A stretch of DNA of 64,000 nucleotides from Acheta domesticus (GCA_031308135.1 JAHLJT010009436.1:144529216-144593215), one strand, 5' to 3'. Counted from the first letter of the stretch, positions 45,061 to 57,789 are shown. Notes: a model not told the origin generated them from the sequence alone. A program made the numbers and translations.

Positions 45061-46180
45061 GGTCATTCTCTCAGATGACTATGATTGGTGGGACTCGAGG
45101 ACGATGATCACTGTGAGGATGATGAAACTGATGATGACGTGACATTGATAGATATAGGTGACACCTTAACTAGTGGCATCAATGAGTTCAACTCCCACGG
45201 AACGTCAACTACTAATGCTATCATGCTAACTAATTATCATGTTAACAACTGTATTTTAGCATGTAATGATGACAATTAAGAGTTTGATAAGACTACAACG
45301 ATAATATACTGACTTAAGGTGGAGTCAGTAGTTATGTTTCAATTTTTAATCATAATAGTGGTACTAAGATGAAAGGGGTCATGGTGATATCTATGAGTAT
45401 GTTGGCAGAGCGACGGAGTATGATTTCAGCACAATGCCGTGTAGAAAAGGACGATAGCAGTAGTGTTTCTACGTTCACATGGAAACTAATTCCCTCAGAA
45501 TAGTAAAGATAACGATAACAAAAATTGGACAATGAAGTCGATAATGACATCGGAATGATGGAGTCATAATTATGTTGATAACGACTTCAAAAAATGTCAA
45601 TTTCTGAGCAGAGAACTTCAGAGATAACATCGAGGGTGACACATCGAGAATGAATCGCGTCGTGTACCAGAATTGCCCTATAAAGGGGTATTCCTCTTTT
45701 ATTGAAAGCAATAAGAATAGCAGTCTTTGTTGTTTTTTGATAAGAAGATGAAGGAATTTTGGAAAGTAAAATCTGTAGGAATACCCCAAGTTCGTAACCA
45801 TACCGCTTTGTAATTCTTTCTGTTATTTATTTTATGTTTTATTAACTTCATTAGTTATTTTTAACACAGAGCCTGTATCAGGGGTCAATATCGTCTTCTA
45901 CGCAACACACATCCGCTCATCAGCTATAAAACATAAGATGAAACGACGGTCATGGCGATGTGATGGCGGTCACAACTTCATATGGAGGAAGAGGATCGAA
46001 GTTGCATACAATAACCAAATCAGGGCGGAGACTATAATAGCGTCATTTAGACAAATCTTTTAGACACACTTCTATTCACAAGAGAGTATAAGTCGCAGTG
46101 AAGTCAACGAAGAGGTAGCAGATGACGATCGCAACCTCGCACTGGGGAACGGGGTCGAAAAGAACAAGCGCGCAGTAGCA
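45061..46180. other. Spacer with GAT-rich start, no gene
   Basis: The first ~100 bp is rich in GATGA and GACGA triplets, giving an Asp-rich frame (45085-45279) with no family match. The remainder is AT-rich and featureless. Confidence 0.4.
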
Positions 46181-46184
46181 ATCA

Positions 46185-46560
46185 GCGGGATTGTATTAAA
46201 TTCCGCCGCCGCCGCCGCCTCCGACTGACCGGGCGCCGTTTTTCTGGCGAGTGCGCCAGGCAGGTGGCAATCTATATTAATGGCGCTCAACTGGAGGCGC
46301 AATTAGCCTGTGATAGTGGCGCGAACGCGGGCGGATGGGAGAGGGGGCGGCTCTTGATGAAGGTGTGAACGTGGTCGAGGCGTCGCTGGAAGGTCGCAGG
46401 GAGTCCCCTCGATAAATTCCCCGTCGACCCGTGCGCGTTTCTTGCCCAGAGGCGCCGCAATTCATTAATGCATGTTTCATTGTCGTGCGCCTCTTGGCCC
46501 GGTGCAGGCGCAATCAAGCGTTTTGACACTCCCACTTCAAACGTGGGAGCCGCCATCCGT
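46185..46560. other. GC-rich island with TAAT cores and E-box
   Basis: Contains CAGGTG (about 46260), TATTAATGGCG, GCGCAATTAGCC and GCAATTCATTAATGC among GC-rich, CpG-containing sequence, and a small hairpin CTCCCACTTCAAACGTGGGA near 46528. The combination of E-box and homeodomain-type cores suggests, but does not prove, an enhancer. Confidence 0.45.
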
Positions 46561-46776
46561 TTTCGTCTGCGAATTCGAGCTGAGTTGTCGATGATGTATT
46601 GAGGTCTTCGGTGTAGTATAAAATAAATTGTGTTTATAGGAATATTCACTGCCGGAGTTGGCGAAGGGGACAGGGGGGACCGTCCTTCTCAAGTACAACT
46701 AATATTTTCATTCTCATTCAGAATTACCGATAGATTAGATTACCATTTGATAAACGACTAGAGTGGTCTACTTATC

Positions 46777-47014
46777 CATAGGCGGATGCAGAAAGCTTTT
46801 CACAGTGGGATTTTAGTTTTCTTTTAAATACTTTTGAAATCTATTGAATTGTTAACTCGAAGTAAAAAATGTACGAGAATATCCATTTGGATTTGATGAA
46901 ATCTACGTATGGTGAATGTTTTAATAAGTTGAGTAAATTACAAAAAAATGTTGGCGGAGAGGGGGAATGGTGTGTCTCGTGCGGCCCCGCCCCCACGGCC
47001 CGGATCCGGCTCTC
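46777..47014. mobile_element. Diverged hAT-type MITE
   Basis: Left end CATAGGCGGATGCAG and right end CCCGGATCCGGCTCTC resemble the ends of the 6.5- and 26.9-kb MITEs. The length (about 238 bp) and the AT-rich interior fit. The flanking octamers do not match well, so this is an older or rearranged copy. Confidence 0.5.
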
Positions 47015-47039
47015 CATCCATCAGTAAGCTTCGAGATTA

Positions 47040-47165
47040 AGGTTAAATGCATCCAAAACAAACCTTAACAAAATGCAAATCAACCTGAATCAATATATCA
47101 GGACAATAACAAATGCACCGTGGTACGTATCAAACAACTAAAAAAATAATTCAACAGAGAGCAAA
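47040..47165 (+). pseudogene. Probable jockey-type LINE fragment
   Basis: One frame reads NQYIRTITNAPWYVSNN and then a stop. It shares the LR-x-I-x-NAPWY-x-x-N motif with the jockey fragment at 25.4 kb. The sequence on either side (to about 47340) may contain further rearranged pieces but I cannot align them with confidence. Confidence 0.45.
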
Positions 47166-47339
47166 TAATCCATCACATCACATACCTCTCCGGAAACGTT
47201 TACACTAGACTTATTCTAAAACCATCCCTATCCAAATTCACGCTCTGCGGGAATCTAATCCATAATACAATAATTAAAAACAAATATCCATTTCTCGTAT
47301 TCCTCAAAATGTTCTTCGGAATGAAAAACAAAACAAAAC

Positions 47340-48780
47340 TCAATAGGTTTCCTCAACTTATGTTAGCTCTAATGAATTAGTTAAAATTTCGCCTTCAGTC
47401 ACCAATAAATGTGATATAGTAGAATAAACTGAACCATGTAATTCTCTTGAAATATAACAAATTTGCTTTGAGATAGACGTGTAGATGGATATAAAAACGC
47501 TTTGAGACAGACTTATGATTAACACGGCCATCAGGAGCAGAGCTTTAGCTCTCTTCGAAGATTCAAAATGTAAGTTCTAAACTAACCGCACAACAAAAAG
47601 AGTTAATCATCTGACAATCAATAGTGTAATCATCTGACACAAACCTCGGGATTTGTTGGATCTTCCCCAATTTTTTAAAACATTTATTTACTACCTGTTC
47701 GGTATAATAAGTCTTTCATGGGTGTTATGTACATTTCTATACACATATATGCGTGGCCTTTAAGCTAATATGAGCGCCATACCGCTACCACGTGAAAAAA
47801 GCTGTAGAGCAGGAATTCATAAATGTCTCTTTCTAAGACTTTTATTTAATGTTTTCGGCCGCAGAACTGGTTAATGGAGCGAGTGGATTGAATATGTTCA
47901 ACCTAAACAGATTTGCTGCCGAATTTATTGCAGTCATTGACAGCCGCAAGGGGAATCCTTCGTCCAATCAGCATTGCAAAAATTGCTGTAGGCGATATAG
48001 ATTAAGATATTTCACTATTGATTAATTATTCAACATTTGTGTGACTATTTTTTCGGTTCAATAGTTCTTTAAGTTTTTTGTCAGAGTATGTTGTTGAATT
48101 CATAAACAGCTGCAACATAACTTGGTCTTTATTAATCGATCTTGTGAATTTTGTTCCTTACTGAATACAAAAAAAATGGTAAAATTAAAAAAAAAAGCTT
48201 GGTAAAATTTAAATAACTTTCTTTGATGTCTCCTGCTCAAAATTGTATGTACTGACCACGCTCATGGAAATATCTATTCTCTATTTCATCAAAAGAATAT
48301 CTTCCTAGAATTTAAGTACCATTTACTTCCAACTTTCATCATTAATATTTCTTACACTGTGCCGGAATATTTCTACTTGAATTGTTTTCAATTAATTTAA
48401 TTGTCACTCAGAAGTGAAATGTCTCGATACTGCGGCATATCGCGCTACAGACAGACAAAATGTACTCTAAAATTTACTACATTTCGTAGGAAAACATATT
48501 TCTACTGCCACATCGAATAAAATAATTGGGAAAATTGGGTGTTTTTTGTATTTTGTTATATTATGTGAAGCACCCAGTTGAGTGCCTCTTGTCAATCTTT
48601 CTTTTGTTTTTACCTATTAATTTCCTCCCATTTATATGATTGTTAATGTTTCGTACACAGCAAATTTCATTCACAGGCTATATAGATGCATGATTGAAAA
48701 AATGTACATACACTGAACCCTTCAAGAAACTGCTTTTGTTCAATTGTTACCAAACGGAGTAGAGTGAGCACAGTGCATTG
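47340..48780. other. AT-rich spacer, nothing identifiable
   Basis: About 1.4 kb of non-coding AT-rich DNA with no recognisable element or long frame. Confidence 0.5.
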
Positions 48781-49060
48781 CGAACGTTTCGTCTCACGTG
48801 AGAAAGTTGTGCTATTGCCACATTTCAGGTGCACCAGGAGTCGGAGTGATATCGCTCCACTTTCCTGCGACTCGAACGTCAGCATATATAATTTGCCGAA
48901 TAACTTTCTAATTTTGTGAGTAGCATTCGACCTCGGTCGCCGTTTCGAGTTCTAGTGTCGTTTATTGCGTTGATCGTGTCGTTGATATCGCTAACTGCAG
49001 TCGAACATTGGTAGCACTTGGCCCGACTTTTCGATTAACTTTCAAGTAAATGGCTCTTGT
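48781..49060. other. Unique-looking patch with TATA-like element
   Basis: Balanced composition with intact CpG, a CACGTGAG E-box, a near-perfect GGAGTGATATCGCTCC palindrome (about 48843-48858) and a CATATATAATT TATA-like element (about 48893). It lies about 200-450 bp upstream of the candidate ratchet point at 49239. It could be conserved flanking sequence or a regulatory element. Confidence 0.3.
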
Positions 49061-49206
49061 AGTATTGTATGACTCCGCTCCAAATGTTTTTCGAAACGAT
49101 TTCTCTGATGACTTTCCTCGTTACCTCGTTTGTCCTTTCCACAATCTACAGAAGCTCACACCACGTGTCGATTGATGTCTATGAAGCGTGTATGGACTTT
49201 CAAAAC

Positions 49207-49246
49207 TTCCTTTTTTTTCATTTCTGCCTGTCTCATCAGGTAAGCT
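49207..49246 (+). promoter_or_regulatory. Candidate recursive splice site (ratchet point)
   Basis: A 30-nt pyrimidine-rich tract (49207-49236, including TTCCTTTTTTTT and TTTCTGCCTGTCTC) ends in ATCAG (AG at 49238-49239) and is followed without a gap by GTAAGCTG (from 49240). This is the strongest acceptor in the window and it abuts a good donor, so it fits the zero-nucleotide exon consensus. It is on the same strand as the site at 23799 and 25.4 kb away, a plausible spacing for stepwise removal of a giant intron. The branch point is less clear than in the first site. Confidence 0.6.
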
Positions 49247-49319
49247 GCCACATTTGTCAATGTACATAGCTGAGAATTACTTCGAAATTCTAGGGCTGCT
49301 GTGGACAAATTTTTGTTTT

Positions 49320-49720
49320 ATATTCCATCATATTCCATTAAAGAAAAGAATCAATAGTTTTTAAAAATCATTGTCAATATTGTAGTTGTAGGAAAGACAT
49401 AGAAAAATGTTTTAACTTTTGCACAAATTCAGAGAGTTGAACGAAATTGTGCACTGCGCCATCCTTTCAGGTGTATTTGTTGCTATTCGCGGAGATATTT
49501 AATTAAAAGTTTGCAGCCAGTTTTGAAAAAAATGAAAACAATGAAGATTCTTGTTGAGTACCCCCAAAAATATCCATTTCAAATTCGTAGGGCCTTGAGC
49601 TTGTCCAGATCGATCGCGGAATATCATTTTTAGAGAAAATCATCTAAAGTGTTTACACGCTAGCGTTGACGACTGAGAGAAAGACGAAATGATGAATGGA
49701 CTGACAGACATGCAGAAGTT
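49320..49720. repeat. Diverged relative of the foldback family
   Basis: GTAGTTGTAGGAAAGAC matches the foldback's TTTTAGTTGTAGGAAGAC block, TGCACTGCGCCATCCTTTC matches its CCTGCGCCATTCTCTT block, and GAGTACCCCCAAAA then TTTCAAATTC match its loop. Block order follows one arm plus the loop of the 10.6-kb element, so this is a half or decayed copy. Boundaries approximate. Confidence 0.55.
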
Positions 49721-49799
49721 TTGCCATCAACCAGTTTTTCGGTGTTAAGGACATACAACAGGTGTATTCTTTCTACATAACTTGTTAGCGGAAGGAATT

Positions 49800-51480
49800 T
49801 ACTAGATATCAGAAGATTTGACCTCTTTTGCACTACCAGGGTCTCACAATGTGAGTTTTTCTACCTGAAAAATACCACATTTTTCCAGCAGCATTAGAAT
49901 ACGTTCTCTGTACTACGTAAGTACATAGTAATGCGAGAAAGTAAAACTACTGAAAAATGTTTTGGAAGATGCAGAACTAAATATAGACTTACTGCATTAC
50001 AATTGGGTGATTGTACTAGGAATAATATGTGAGGGTCCATGACCCTTATAATATATACTTATACTTAATAATCATGCTTAATACTCATGTTTCAACCACC
50101 TACGTTTTGATAACAATATTTTGTTTTCATCTAAGAAGGGGTTGGCATGATCGTAATGTGGAGTTTTGGGTTGTGACGTCGGGCATTCTGTAGAGAAACA
50201 CATGTTTCAGATACCCATCTGTATTTTTCTGCTACATGCTTCATCCCCCCTCACCCAAAAAAGTTCCCCAAAATGTGTCCGCAACAAAAGTATTGGAAAC
50301 CAAAAGTACTTATGTGTGTCACTGACTCCACGTCACTTCGAATGACGCATTTCGATATTAAAAACGCATTTCGATATTTCAACGATACAAAAAATATTTG
50401 GGGTGCTAATAGTTACTGAATCACATCTTAATGAGACCATATCTGATACAGATCATCCGTTTAGCGGAAATTGACCTATCTCTCTACGCCATGTGCTGTG
50501 TCACAGTCCAAAACTCTACATTACGGTCATGCCATTCCTTGAATATTACCTTTCCTATTCTCCACTCATCATGACGACACGAAGTATCGGCGGAAAGGTT
50601 TCGGTCAAAGAGCAAGTAGTTACGGCGAAGGTGGCAGTAAGTCGAGGACGGAGATATCACGGAGCGTCCTGCTGCGAAACGCAATGTACACATTCCGGAA
50701 AGAAATGAATTGTTTGCGAACGAGTACACTAGGTTCGACTTTCAAAGAGGCTGTTCTTTAAACCGGAAAATCTCAGGAGAGTGCGGACACTTATGTAAAA
50801 TTTATTCTAAGTGTGGTGTTTTCTTGGGTGTATTTATCCACTTCTCTTCTTCTCAAAAGCATAGATAATTCCAAAAATTCCTCCTTACGTGTTCAGATGT
50901 TCTTGAGGGAGAACTGATATACATATATCTACGACGCAAACGCCCCATCTCGACCAATTTGATTCTTTTCTACTTTTTACTTTTCTCGTCCTAGTTTGTA
51001 CGAAAGATTGGTAATGGAAAACAGAGAAGAGCTTAAAATATGCACCCCATCTTATTTGTTGTAGAAATTTTACTACCTCAAAATTGATGTATTTTTTTTC
51101 GAATTGATTTGTCTGGAGTATTTTTCTAATTTTGTTATTGTCTTCAAAACATATCTTGATATCTCCTAGATTCAGTTTTAGTGGCAGAAGAATTGAAAGC
51201 ATTTTTCTAAAAACATTTTGAAATATTTTAATTGTTAGTCTTCACATTTAAGTTTTATTACCGATTCATGCATCTGCGGCTAGCAGTGTTTTGCAGAAGT
51301 TCCTACGTTCATTTTAATTTGGACTGTGGCCGGAACGAAACATACGATGGATTTCACGGGTGCCTAATTCCAGCATTGTTTGCTTCATGTTCAGTGATCT
51401 TTCATATGTTGACCGTAAATGAGTCACTCGAAATGTGGATAAATGCGATCTAGGAACGTTTCGAGTTAAAAAACGGTCAC
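49800..51480. other. AT-rich spacer with possible element debris
   Basis: ACGCATTTCGATATT occurs twice in a row near 50345-50380, resembling the 21.67-kb block. No gene is recognised and the remaining short frames have no family match. Confidence 0.4.
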
Positions 51481-51529
51481 GCAATCCAAGCTCCTTCGAG
51501 ATTTACCGGCGTCCAAAATAATCTCTTTG

Positions 51530-51700
51530 GAAGTCGAGCCTAGCATTGTCGTCCGCGTCCCTTTCCGAGCGCGTCGCATTGCGTCTCGCGTAAGGTCGGC
51601 CCGTGACGCCAATGTCCCCGACCTACTTCCTCTCTCGCCGCAGCTGCTTGCTCTAGGACCGCGCCCCTTCCGCCGGTTCATCTCGCCGACAAAACTGGAG
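51530..51700. other. GC-rich island
   Basis: Small CpG-rich island between AT-rich flanks. The frames of 63 and 79 codons are Arg-rich and compositional. Confidence 0.45.
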
Positions 51701-52070
51701 AACAAGAGATTAAACTAGAAAAGCAGGCAACAAAACGTTACGTATGAAAAACGTAGGGGATTGGAGTGTCTAGAAAGATATTACCTACCTACCGATATCT
51801 ACACTAGGGACGCATGGCGATTTTATACATGCAATTAATTTACGCTCTTGGAATACAAAATGTGTTGTTGTTTTTTACATTTTAATGAGTTTTGATCGTT
51901 TTAATTTTACTTTGACGTTCTGTTATTTGACATGGTTTGAAAACGCATAGAGTATCATTTTTATTATTACCATTGAATGCGTAACTTATCACTGCGTAAG
52001 TAGCTATCGGTTCAAATATGAAGTTTTCTGTTCATGTCATTGGCAGAGAATTTAAACCGAGATTACAAAG

Positions 52071-52091
52071 GCGTCGTCTGTGAGACGACGC
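52071..52091. repeat. Short perfect hairpin
   Basis: GCGTCGTCT and AGACGACGC are exact reverse complements separated by GTG, a 9-bp stem. Function unknown. Confidence 0.7.
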
Positions 52092-52639
52092 AACTAGTGC
52101 GGAAAGCTTCCCCCACCCCTTCCCCTCACTTCCCCGTTTCTAAAACTCTAGTAGCTTCATTGTGTGACTAGCCAGTGAAATTCCCGTAACCTCGACCGCG
52201 TACCTTTTTCCGGTGTACGCCAACATGCGTCGTCCAGTAAACTTCGCCTTTGAAATTACGTAAGATTTTTTTTGAGCTATGTTTCCTTATATTGTGAATA
52301 ATGAATACGAAAATGAATAATGAATTCCATGTCTTATAGCATTTAAGCGTTGTTCTGAACATTTAGCAATCATATTGGAACGACGACGATGATAATAAAG
52401 GTCACATGACGAGGTACTACTGCAGACGTTCTCAAAGGCCATGTGTGGACAGCACCAGGCAGTTGTGTGCTGTGAGAGACAAGTTATTTAGGTGTATCTA
52501 TAAAAATCTTTAAAATCTATTTTGTAACTCCATAGCACACATGTTCAATCCATTAAATTTAGTGTTCATTGTAAATATGAGCTATTCTTTATTTTTACCC
52601 ATAGTAGTCTGTCAGATTACGCCTTTGTAATAACGCTTG

Positions 52640-53000
52640 GTACAGAGCGCCTTTGGAATCTAGATTTAAACTCGCGTGGCCTAGTGTTCACGTTCGCAGC
52701 CTTCTGCCGATCCGTAATGAAGCGGAAATGCGCTTGCGTCTGACCGCGGAGCTGGTTGCGCTGTTTGCGAGTAACACGGCGGCCCGGGCTTCCATTACCT
52801 GAGGCCTACCGCCGCGCCGGTGTAGTGTTCGTTGTAACAAACGAATGTGTTGTATGAGCCGCAGTGTCAGTATTCGGGTTTATGCGTTTTATTCCGACGT
52901 GATTTCGTGCATAATGTAATGGAGACGATATGACACCCGCATCGCGTCGCGTTTCTAGTCCGGTTCTAATTGGGCGTCCGGTAGCTGTTTATGCGTACGC
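52640..53000. other. Moderately GC-rich CpG-containing patch
   Basis: Non-repetitive-looking sequence with GTCTGACCGCGGAGCTGG, TTCCATTACCTGAGG and a small inverted repeat TTCGTTGTAACAAACGAA (about 52829-52846). It precedes the SINE at 53.1 kb. Possible conserved non-coding sequence, untested. Confidence 0.3.
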
Positions 53001-53080
53001 CGGTTGTGCGTTCGTAGGTAGGGGAGTGGCTCCCTCGTGTCCTGCCGTGCGAACTGGGTCGTGCAGCGTGCAGAGGAGAG

Positions 53081-53300
53081 GCTTGCAGCGCAGCGGTTAG
53101 TGAGCTCCAGATCCCGGAGTTTAAACCTCGGTCACTCCATGTGGTATTTGTGGTAGATGAAGCGGATCTGCGGCAGGTTTTCTAGTGGAACTTCGTTTCC
53201 TCTTCTCTCATTCCACTTTTATTCCGCCGTCGTTGCTATAATTTTTCGTGTTCTTTACAACCTTTTCTTCAGTTCATCACCCCCCTGAAAGACCTTCAGG
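53081..53300 (+). repeat. Probable tRNA-derived SINE, second type
   Basis: Starts GGCTTGCAGCGCAGCGGTTA (A-box region, TAGCGCAGCGGTTAGTG type). It has a degenerate B-box region (GAGTTTAAACCTCGG) and a body with a TTTCCTCTTCTC stretch, and ends near the hairpin CCTGAAAGACCTTCAGG. The body differs from SINE copy A, so it is a distinct family. Confidence 0.55.
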
Positions 53301-53309
53301 AAATGAAAT

Positions 53310-55180
53310 CATAATCTTGAAGTATTATGTGCAGAGGGTGTGCTGCTCACGTAGTCACGCAGTACGAACTCTAAGGATGCAATCTGTGAATAGAAAAAAG
53401 AAATGGTTTGAGATTACATAAGGAATTATTTGCTCTAACATTTAGTTTTTTTAAAATAGTGATTTCGTACGCGTTAGTTGTCATTATAATAATATGATGC
53501 AAACATGTGAATAAATTGATTAATTATTCTACTTTCCCAGAATTAACTATTTGTGGGTTAAATTTAAACGCATGTTATTACTTCTTGTGCATTTACAGTA
53601 TTATTTCAACAAGTTCACGTTGATTTTGTTGTGGCTTGTCCTTCGTTTTTTGCTAAATTCGTTTGAGTGTTAGCTTTTACCACGCCTCTCACTTCTGGGG
53701 TCTATTGAGGAATTGTTTACTTTCAATGGACCTTTCTTGTGAATGGTGTTGATTTAGCAAGCGGCGCATGTTGTAACTGGATTAAATGAGTAGCATTTTT
53801 CCAAGAACTACGCGCCGCGCAAATTGCTGTGAATGAACAAAGTCGCGACGCAGTACTCCGCCACCGTTCATTAGAAGGCAGTATCATAAAGCTGGCTCAA
53901 TCAAACCCACTTTCTGATAGGGCGATTAGATAACGGCTCGGCGGTTTTTGATGTGGGCTTGGGATTTTATATCGATTGTAATATGCTTATCGGCGAAAAA
54001 TGAGTTGCGTGATACTACCGCCGTCTCTATCGTCTGTATCTACACTATATCGAGCTTCACAATGCCCGATCGCCTCTTTGTTTTGCTCGTGGACAGGTGC
54101 CCCTAGGCAGAGCACTCAGTCTGCTGCCAACAGATGTTTCTCACTCTCGTTACTAAGCTTGTCTTCGTGTATAGTTGAAACAGGTGTACCCTGTGTTAAT
54201 TATAACATAGAAATCTGTTAGTGTTCAACTGAACATGTTTTATACATGTGTTCATTCCACGTAACTAATGTATGATTTTAATAAGTTGGTTTTGCTCTTG
54301 TATTCAGTGTCTGAAAAATCATTTAGTGATGATTGAGTAGAAGGAAAATGTGGAGTAGGTGAACTCGATAGAAAATGAAGGTCAAAGTCTTCAGAAGGTC
54401 AAAAATCCAATATTGTTGAGACTGAGCTCCTACGTTGCTTTAGTCTGCATAAAAAAACAACATATATTTTCATGTTATAAATAATAAGTAAAATAAAACA
54501 TAATATAAAATATTCTTAAAATGAAATAAAACGAGAACAATAACGCGCTGGACGTGCAGAGTAAAAAATGCTTTCGTACTCTTAAAATGCGTAGGCATGA
54601 ATTGGGAATGAAAGGTGAGATGCGTAAAGTATATTCAATTCTCATTACATTTCCAATAATATGAGATATAATTTTCAACACTTTTTCAGAAAACTGTGAG
54701 AAGATTTTTTAAAGAAAACAGGAATCAAAGGAAACATGAGATAAATTTGTTGGGAAATGCAATAGAAGTGCGGGAGGGAATTTGTATGTTGCATTAATTA
54801 ACGAACATTATAATCTTCAATTTAAATATAAAAAAGCAGGTTAAGAGTAATTATTATTGTAATTGGTTGTTAAATATGTACTAAAGACCTTATTAAAATT
54901 ATTTGATTTGTTTTCTTGAACTTTTGTTGAAACATCTATTTCATTGTTTTGAATGTAATTTTGGTCGCAAAAAATGAGTTATAATTATTAAATTCGCTAC
55001 TCAATGTCATATTCAGAACTTAGATTTCATCACTTGCGAAACATAATTCCGAGCTTGATTGCGTCCTAGAAAGGTGACAGGGTGGAGACAATTATACAAA
55101 TTGTGTTAGTTTGAAATAATCCAACAATGCTTTTAGAACACTTTCTTACCCTTTTCCGTGTGGTAAAAGCTGCCAGTGTT
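53310..55180. other. AT-rich spacer; possible conserved patch at 53.8-54.0 kb
   Basis: Mostly featureless. The stretch 53800-53990 has intact CpG and motifs such as GAACAAAGTC (Sox-like), TCATTAGAAG and GGCGATTAGATAACGG. No gene recognised. Confidence 0.35.
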
Positions 55181-55189
55181 CAGTTTTTC

Positions 55190-55490
55190 TCTTCGCCAAA
55201 AGGGAGCGTCTGCTGGAGTCGTATCCGTGCGATGTCCTTCAGCCGGTGCGTTGCTTGGAGACGTCGTGGTAGAGGGGAATAAGTGCAGAGAACTTCCTCT
55301 GCAGAAGTACGCTGGGGCGGCTGGCGGGGGATTTGCATCACAACAGTCGGCCCGGATGCCCGCTCCTTTCTTTGCCGCGGTCGTGGAAGTCAAGCTCCTG
55401 GAGACACACAGACGGAGCCCTCAAAGGCTCTCCAGGAGACCAGACGCTCCAAGAGCAACGAGGTTCATGACAGGAATCAGAGAAAATTGC
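55190..55490. other. Moderately GC-rich patch
   Basis: GC-richer than its flanks. It contains the partly inverted pair CTCCTGGAGACACACAGACG and CTCTCCAGGAG. The 105- and 80-codon plus-strand frames overlap each other in different registers and match no family known to me. Confidence 0.35.
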
Positions 55491-55499
55491 TAGAAGATT

Positions 55500-56910
55500 C
55501 AATTACCTTTAAAGCAACGAACTAAGGTGTATGTGATACGCCAGTTTGCAACTGATTATAAATTTATAAATGCAGTTATGCTTTTTAGTATTTAAAAAAG
55601 AAATTAACTACATAACCAATGTGTAGGAAAACGTACAGATCAGATTGTATGGGTTTTTGGCGAAACTAATAATAAATATACAAAAACAGTTTTGGGTAAT
55701 ATTGTTGCGAATTTTCCATATACGCATAAAAAACAAATAAATCTTAATATATATTTTTTGTGACTTCAGTAATCACACTAAATTATAAAATTAAGAATTT
55801 TTAAGAAGTAAAAAAAAGGAAGTTCGGTGCCAACCCTTACACCGGAAATAAATTTGAATTTTATTACCTTCCGAGAAATTCAGTTGTACACCATAAATTA
55901 CGCTGTTATCTAATTTTCAATAACCAGGCTGTGAATTAACCGGTATTGACATGTTAATGTTAGCGGTTTTTCTAATTCACACAATATTATGTGTCACCAC
56001 TGTTCTTTGTAACTTTTTATATATTTTTATTTTTTTTACAAAGAAGTCATAATTCAAAGTCGTTTTGTAATCAGTACATGAATAATATATGAAAACGTTC
56101 TTGTACAGGCTTCTGTTGCTAAAGCGAGTATTGAGTTCACAAATGGAAAGATCAGAGAAGTCTCTGGACTTCCACCGCTTCACCTCCGAACTTACATTCT
56201 GCCTCGCCGGCTGACTGTTTCCCACCCTTCCCAGCTTTCATTACAAAGCCCATCGAACGAGCGTGCTTGGCCTGTAAATTGTCGTTAAGTAGTTAATAGC
56301 GTGAGAAGAGAGCTTTGGTCTCTATTCAAAACTCAGACAAGATTTCAATAGAACCGTGAGCAACAAATTTTGAATGATCAATGTTATGGGCATTGCTTCA
56401 ATTCAGAATTCGAGTAACATGCGCCCGTCCGTCGGTCCGACCATCATCCACAGTTAAACCCCTTCCCGTCCAGCAATCGAGTCAAATGAGACGTCATTTG
56501 GCGCGACTCGATCTCCTGATGGGCAACTGATGATTTGTTTTCCTATCCATGAAGATTCTACGATATTTCTCTAAAAAAATGTTTTTCATTTTTTAACGCT
56601 GTGAACCGCGTGCCCCACCACCACGGCACGTAGGCGATGAATGATAGGTCACTAGATTTTGTATAACCCGTGCAGCATTGTTTTACAGAATGCTTTCAGT
56701 TGTTTACAGGGCTTTCATCACTCGGTAGGGAAAAGTTCATCGTCACTGATTCCATCGCGTAAAATAACTATCGTTTCATGGGATAATTTTGCTTTGTGCA
56801 GCCTGTACGATAGTGCTAGTGGGATTACACCTATTAGTAGAATAATTTCAAATCCAAAATTTTGCGAATGTTATACGTTGGGTATTCCAAGGTTGAAACC
56901 GGGTTCCCGG
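55500..56910. other. AT-rich spacer, nothing identifiable
   Basis: Non-coding AT-rich DNA. The 104-codon frame from 56659 runs into the GC island and is not recognisable. Confidence 0.45.
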
Positions 56911-56919
56911 GCCGTTCCT

Positions 56920-57450
56920 AGGACGCTGCCAGCTCCGAGCGGGGGCGGCGAGAGCTTAGCCCTGAGTGGTTAGAAGTAGCGAAGAGCGAGGAATCGGCGG
57001 GTGGGCGGGGCCGCGAGGGAGTCAGGTGCGGCCCGTGGGCAGCCCACGAGGTTAGGAGGGCCGCGCGGAAACGCCCGGCCGAGATGCGCACGTAGCGCGA
57101 AGCGGAAGCCCCGAGGAGCCGCGGGGTGGGCGGGGCTCCGAGGAGGGCTCGCGCGGGCCGGGCCCCTGGGCCCAGGGCTCGTTTGCGCGTCGGGCCGCGC
57201 ACTCGCTGGGCCGGAAAGGCGACGCGCGGCCCCGCTCCCCGCCGCGCCTCGCGCACCCCGCCGCCCCACGCGCTTCGATTGGCCGTCATTAGGCGTAATT
57301 GCGACGGCCGGTGGCCGGCGGCCGAGCCAGGCCCCCTGTCCCCCGGGATCGCACCTCCCTCCCCGCTCGCCCCCCGCGGTCGGCACGCCCCCTCCGCCAC
57401 CCTCCGCGGCTCTTGGTCGCCGGCGGGCAAGATGGGCGGGGAGGGACCAA
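56920..57450. other. GC-rich, CpG-rich island with inverted CCAAT
   Basis: 530-bp CpG-rich block with TTCGATTGGCCGTCATTAGG near 57274, combining an ATTGG (reverse CCAAT) core and a TAAT core. Frames up to 170 codons on both strands are compositional. Confidence 0.55.
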
Positions 57451-57744
57451 GAAGAGAACTGCGTGTGGGATTAATTGTCGCGCTACCCTACAGCCAGAGT
57501 CATGCATGTTCTTGCTCGCAAAGTGAACTTCTCAGTGTTTCCGCCATATTATAGCCGTACATAAACGCATTTAAAATGTGACGTTTAAAGCAGGTTTCGT
57601 GAATTGTAAGGTGTTCGTGTCTTGTGGAGGTAATATAGCACTTTTAGTGATTAGAAATATGTGAAAAAGGTAGACCCAAAATAAGTAACAGTAAAATAAA
57701 TATTCAGGTTGAAAGTTATTGGTCTAAAATATAATGACGCCTTG

Positions 57745-57780
57745 TTTAACTTCCTGACATCAGGTAAAACAAAAGGGCTG
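57745..57780 (+). promoter_or_regulatory. Weak recursive-splice-like site
   Basis: TTTAAC followed by TTCCTGACATCAG and immediately GTAAAAC (AG at 57772-57773). The pyrimidine tract is short and interrupted and the donor is weaker than at 23799 and 49239. Listed because it has the right strand and form, but it may be chance. Confidence 0.2.
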
Positions 57781-57789
57781 AAGTCTCCA

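Noticed and set aside
44501..45078. Overlapping 71-164 codon frames in the 44.5-45.1 kb island
   Set aside because: Same compositional artefact, with mirrored frames on both strands.
48827..49476. Other AG|GT junctions such as TTTCAG|GTGCAC near 48830 and CTTTCAG|GTGTAT near 49470
   Set aside because: Pyrimidine tracts are short and donors lack GTAAG. They are frequent by chance.
56918..57554. Frames of 138-170 codons on both strands in the 57-kb island
   Set aside because: GC composition, no recognisable protein motifs.
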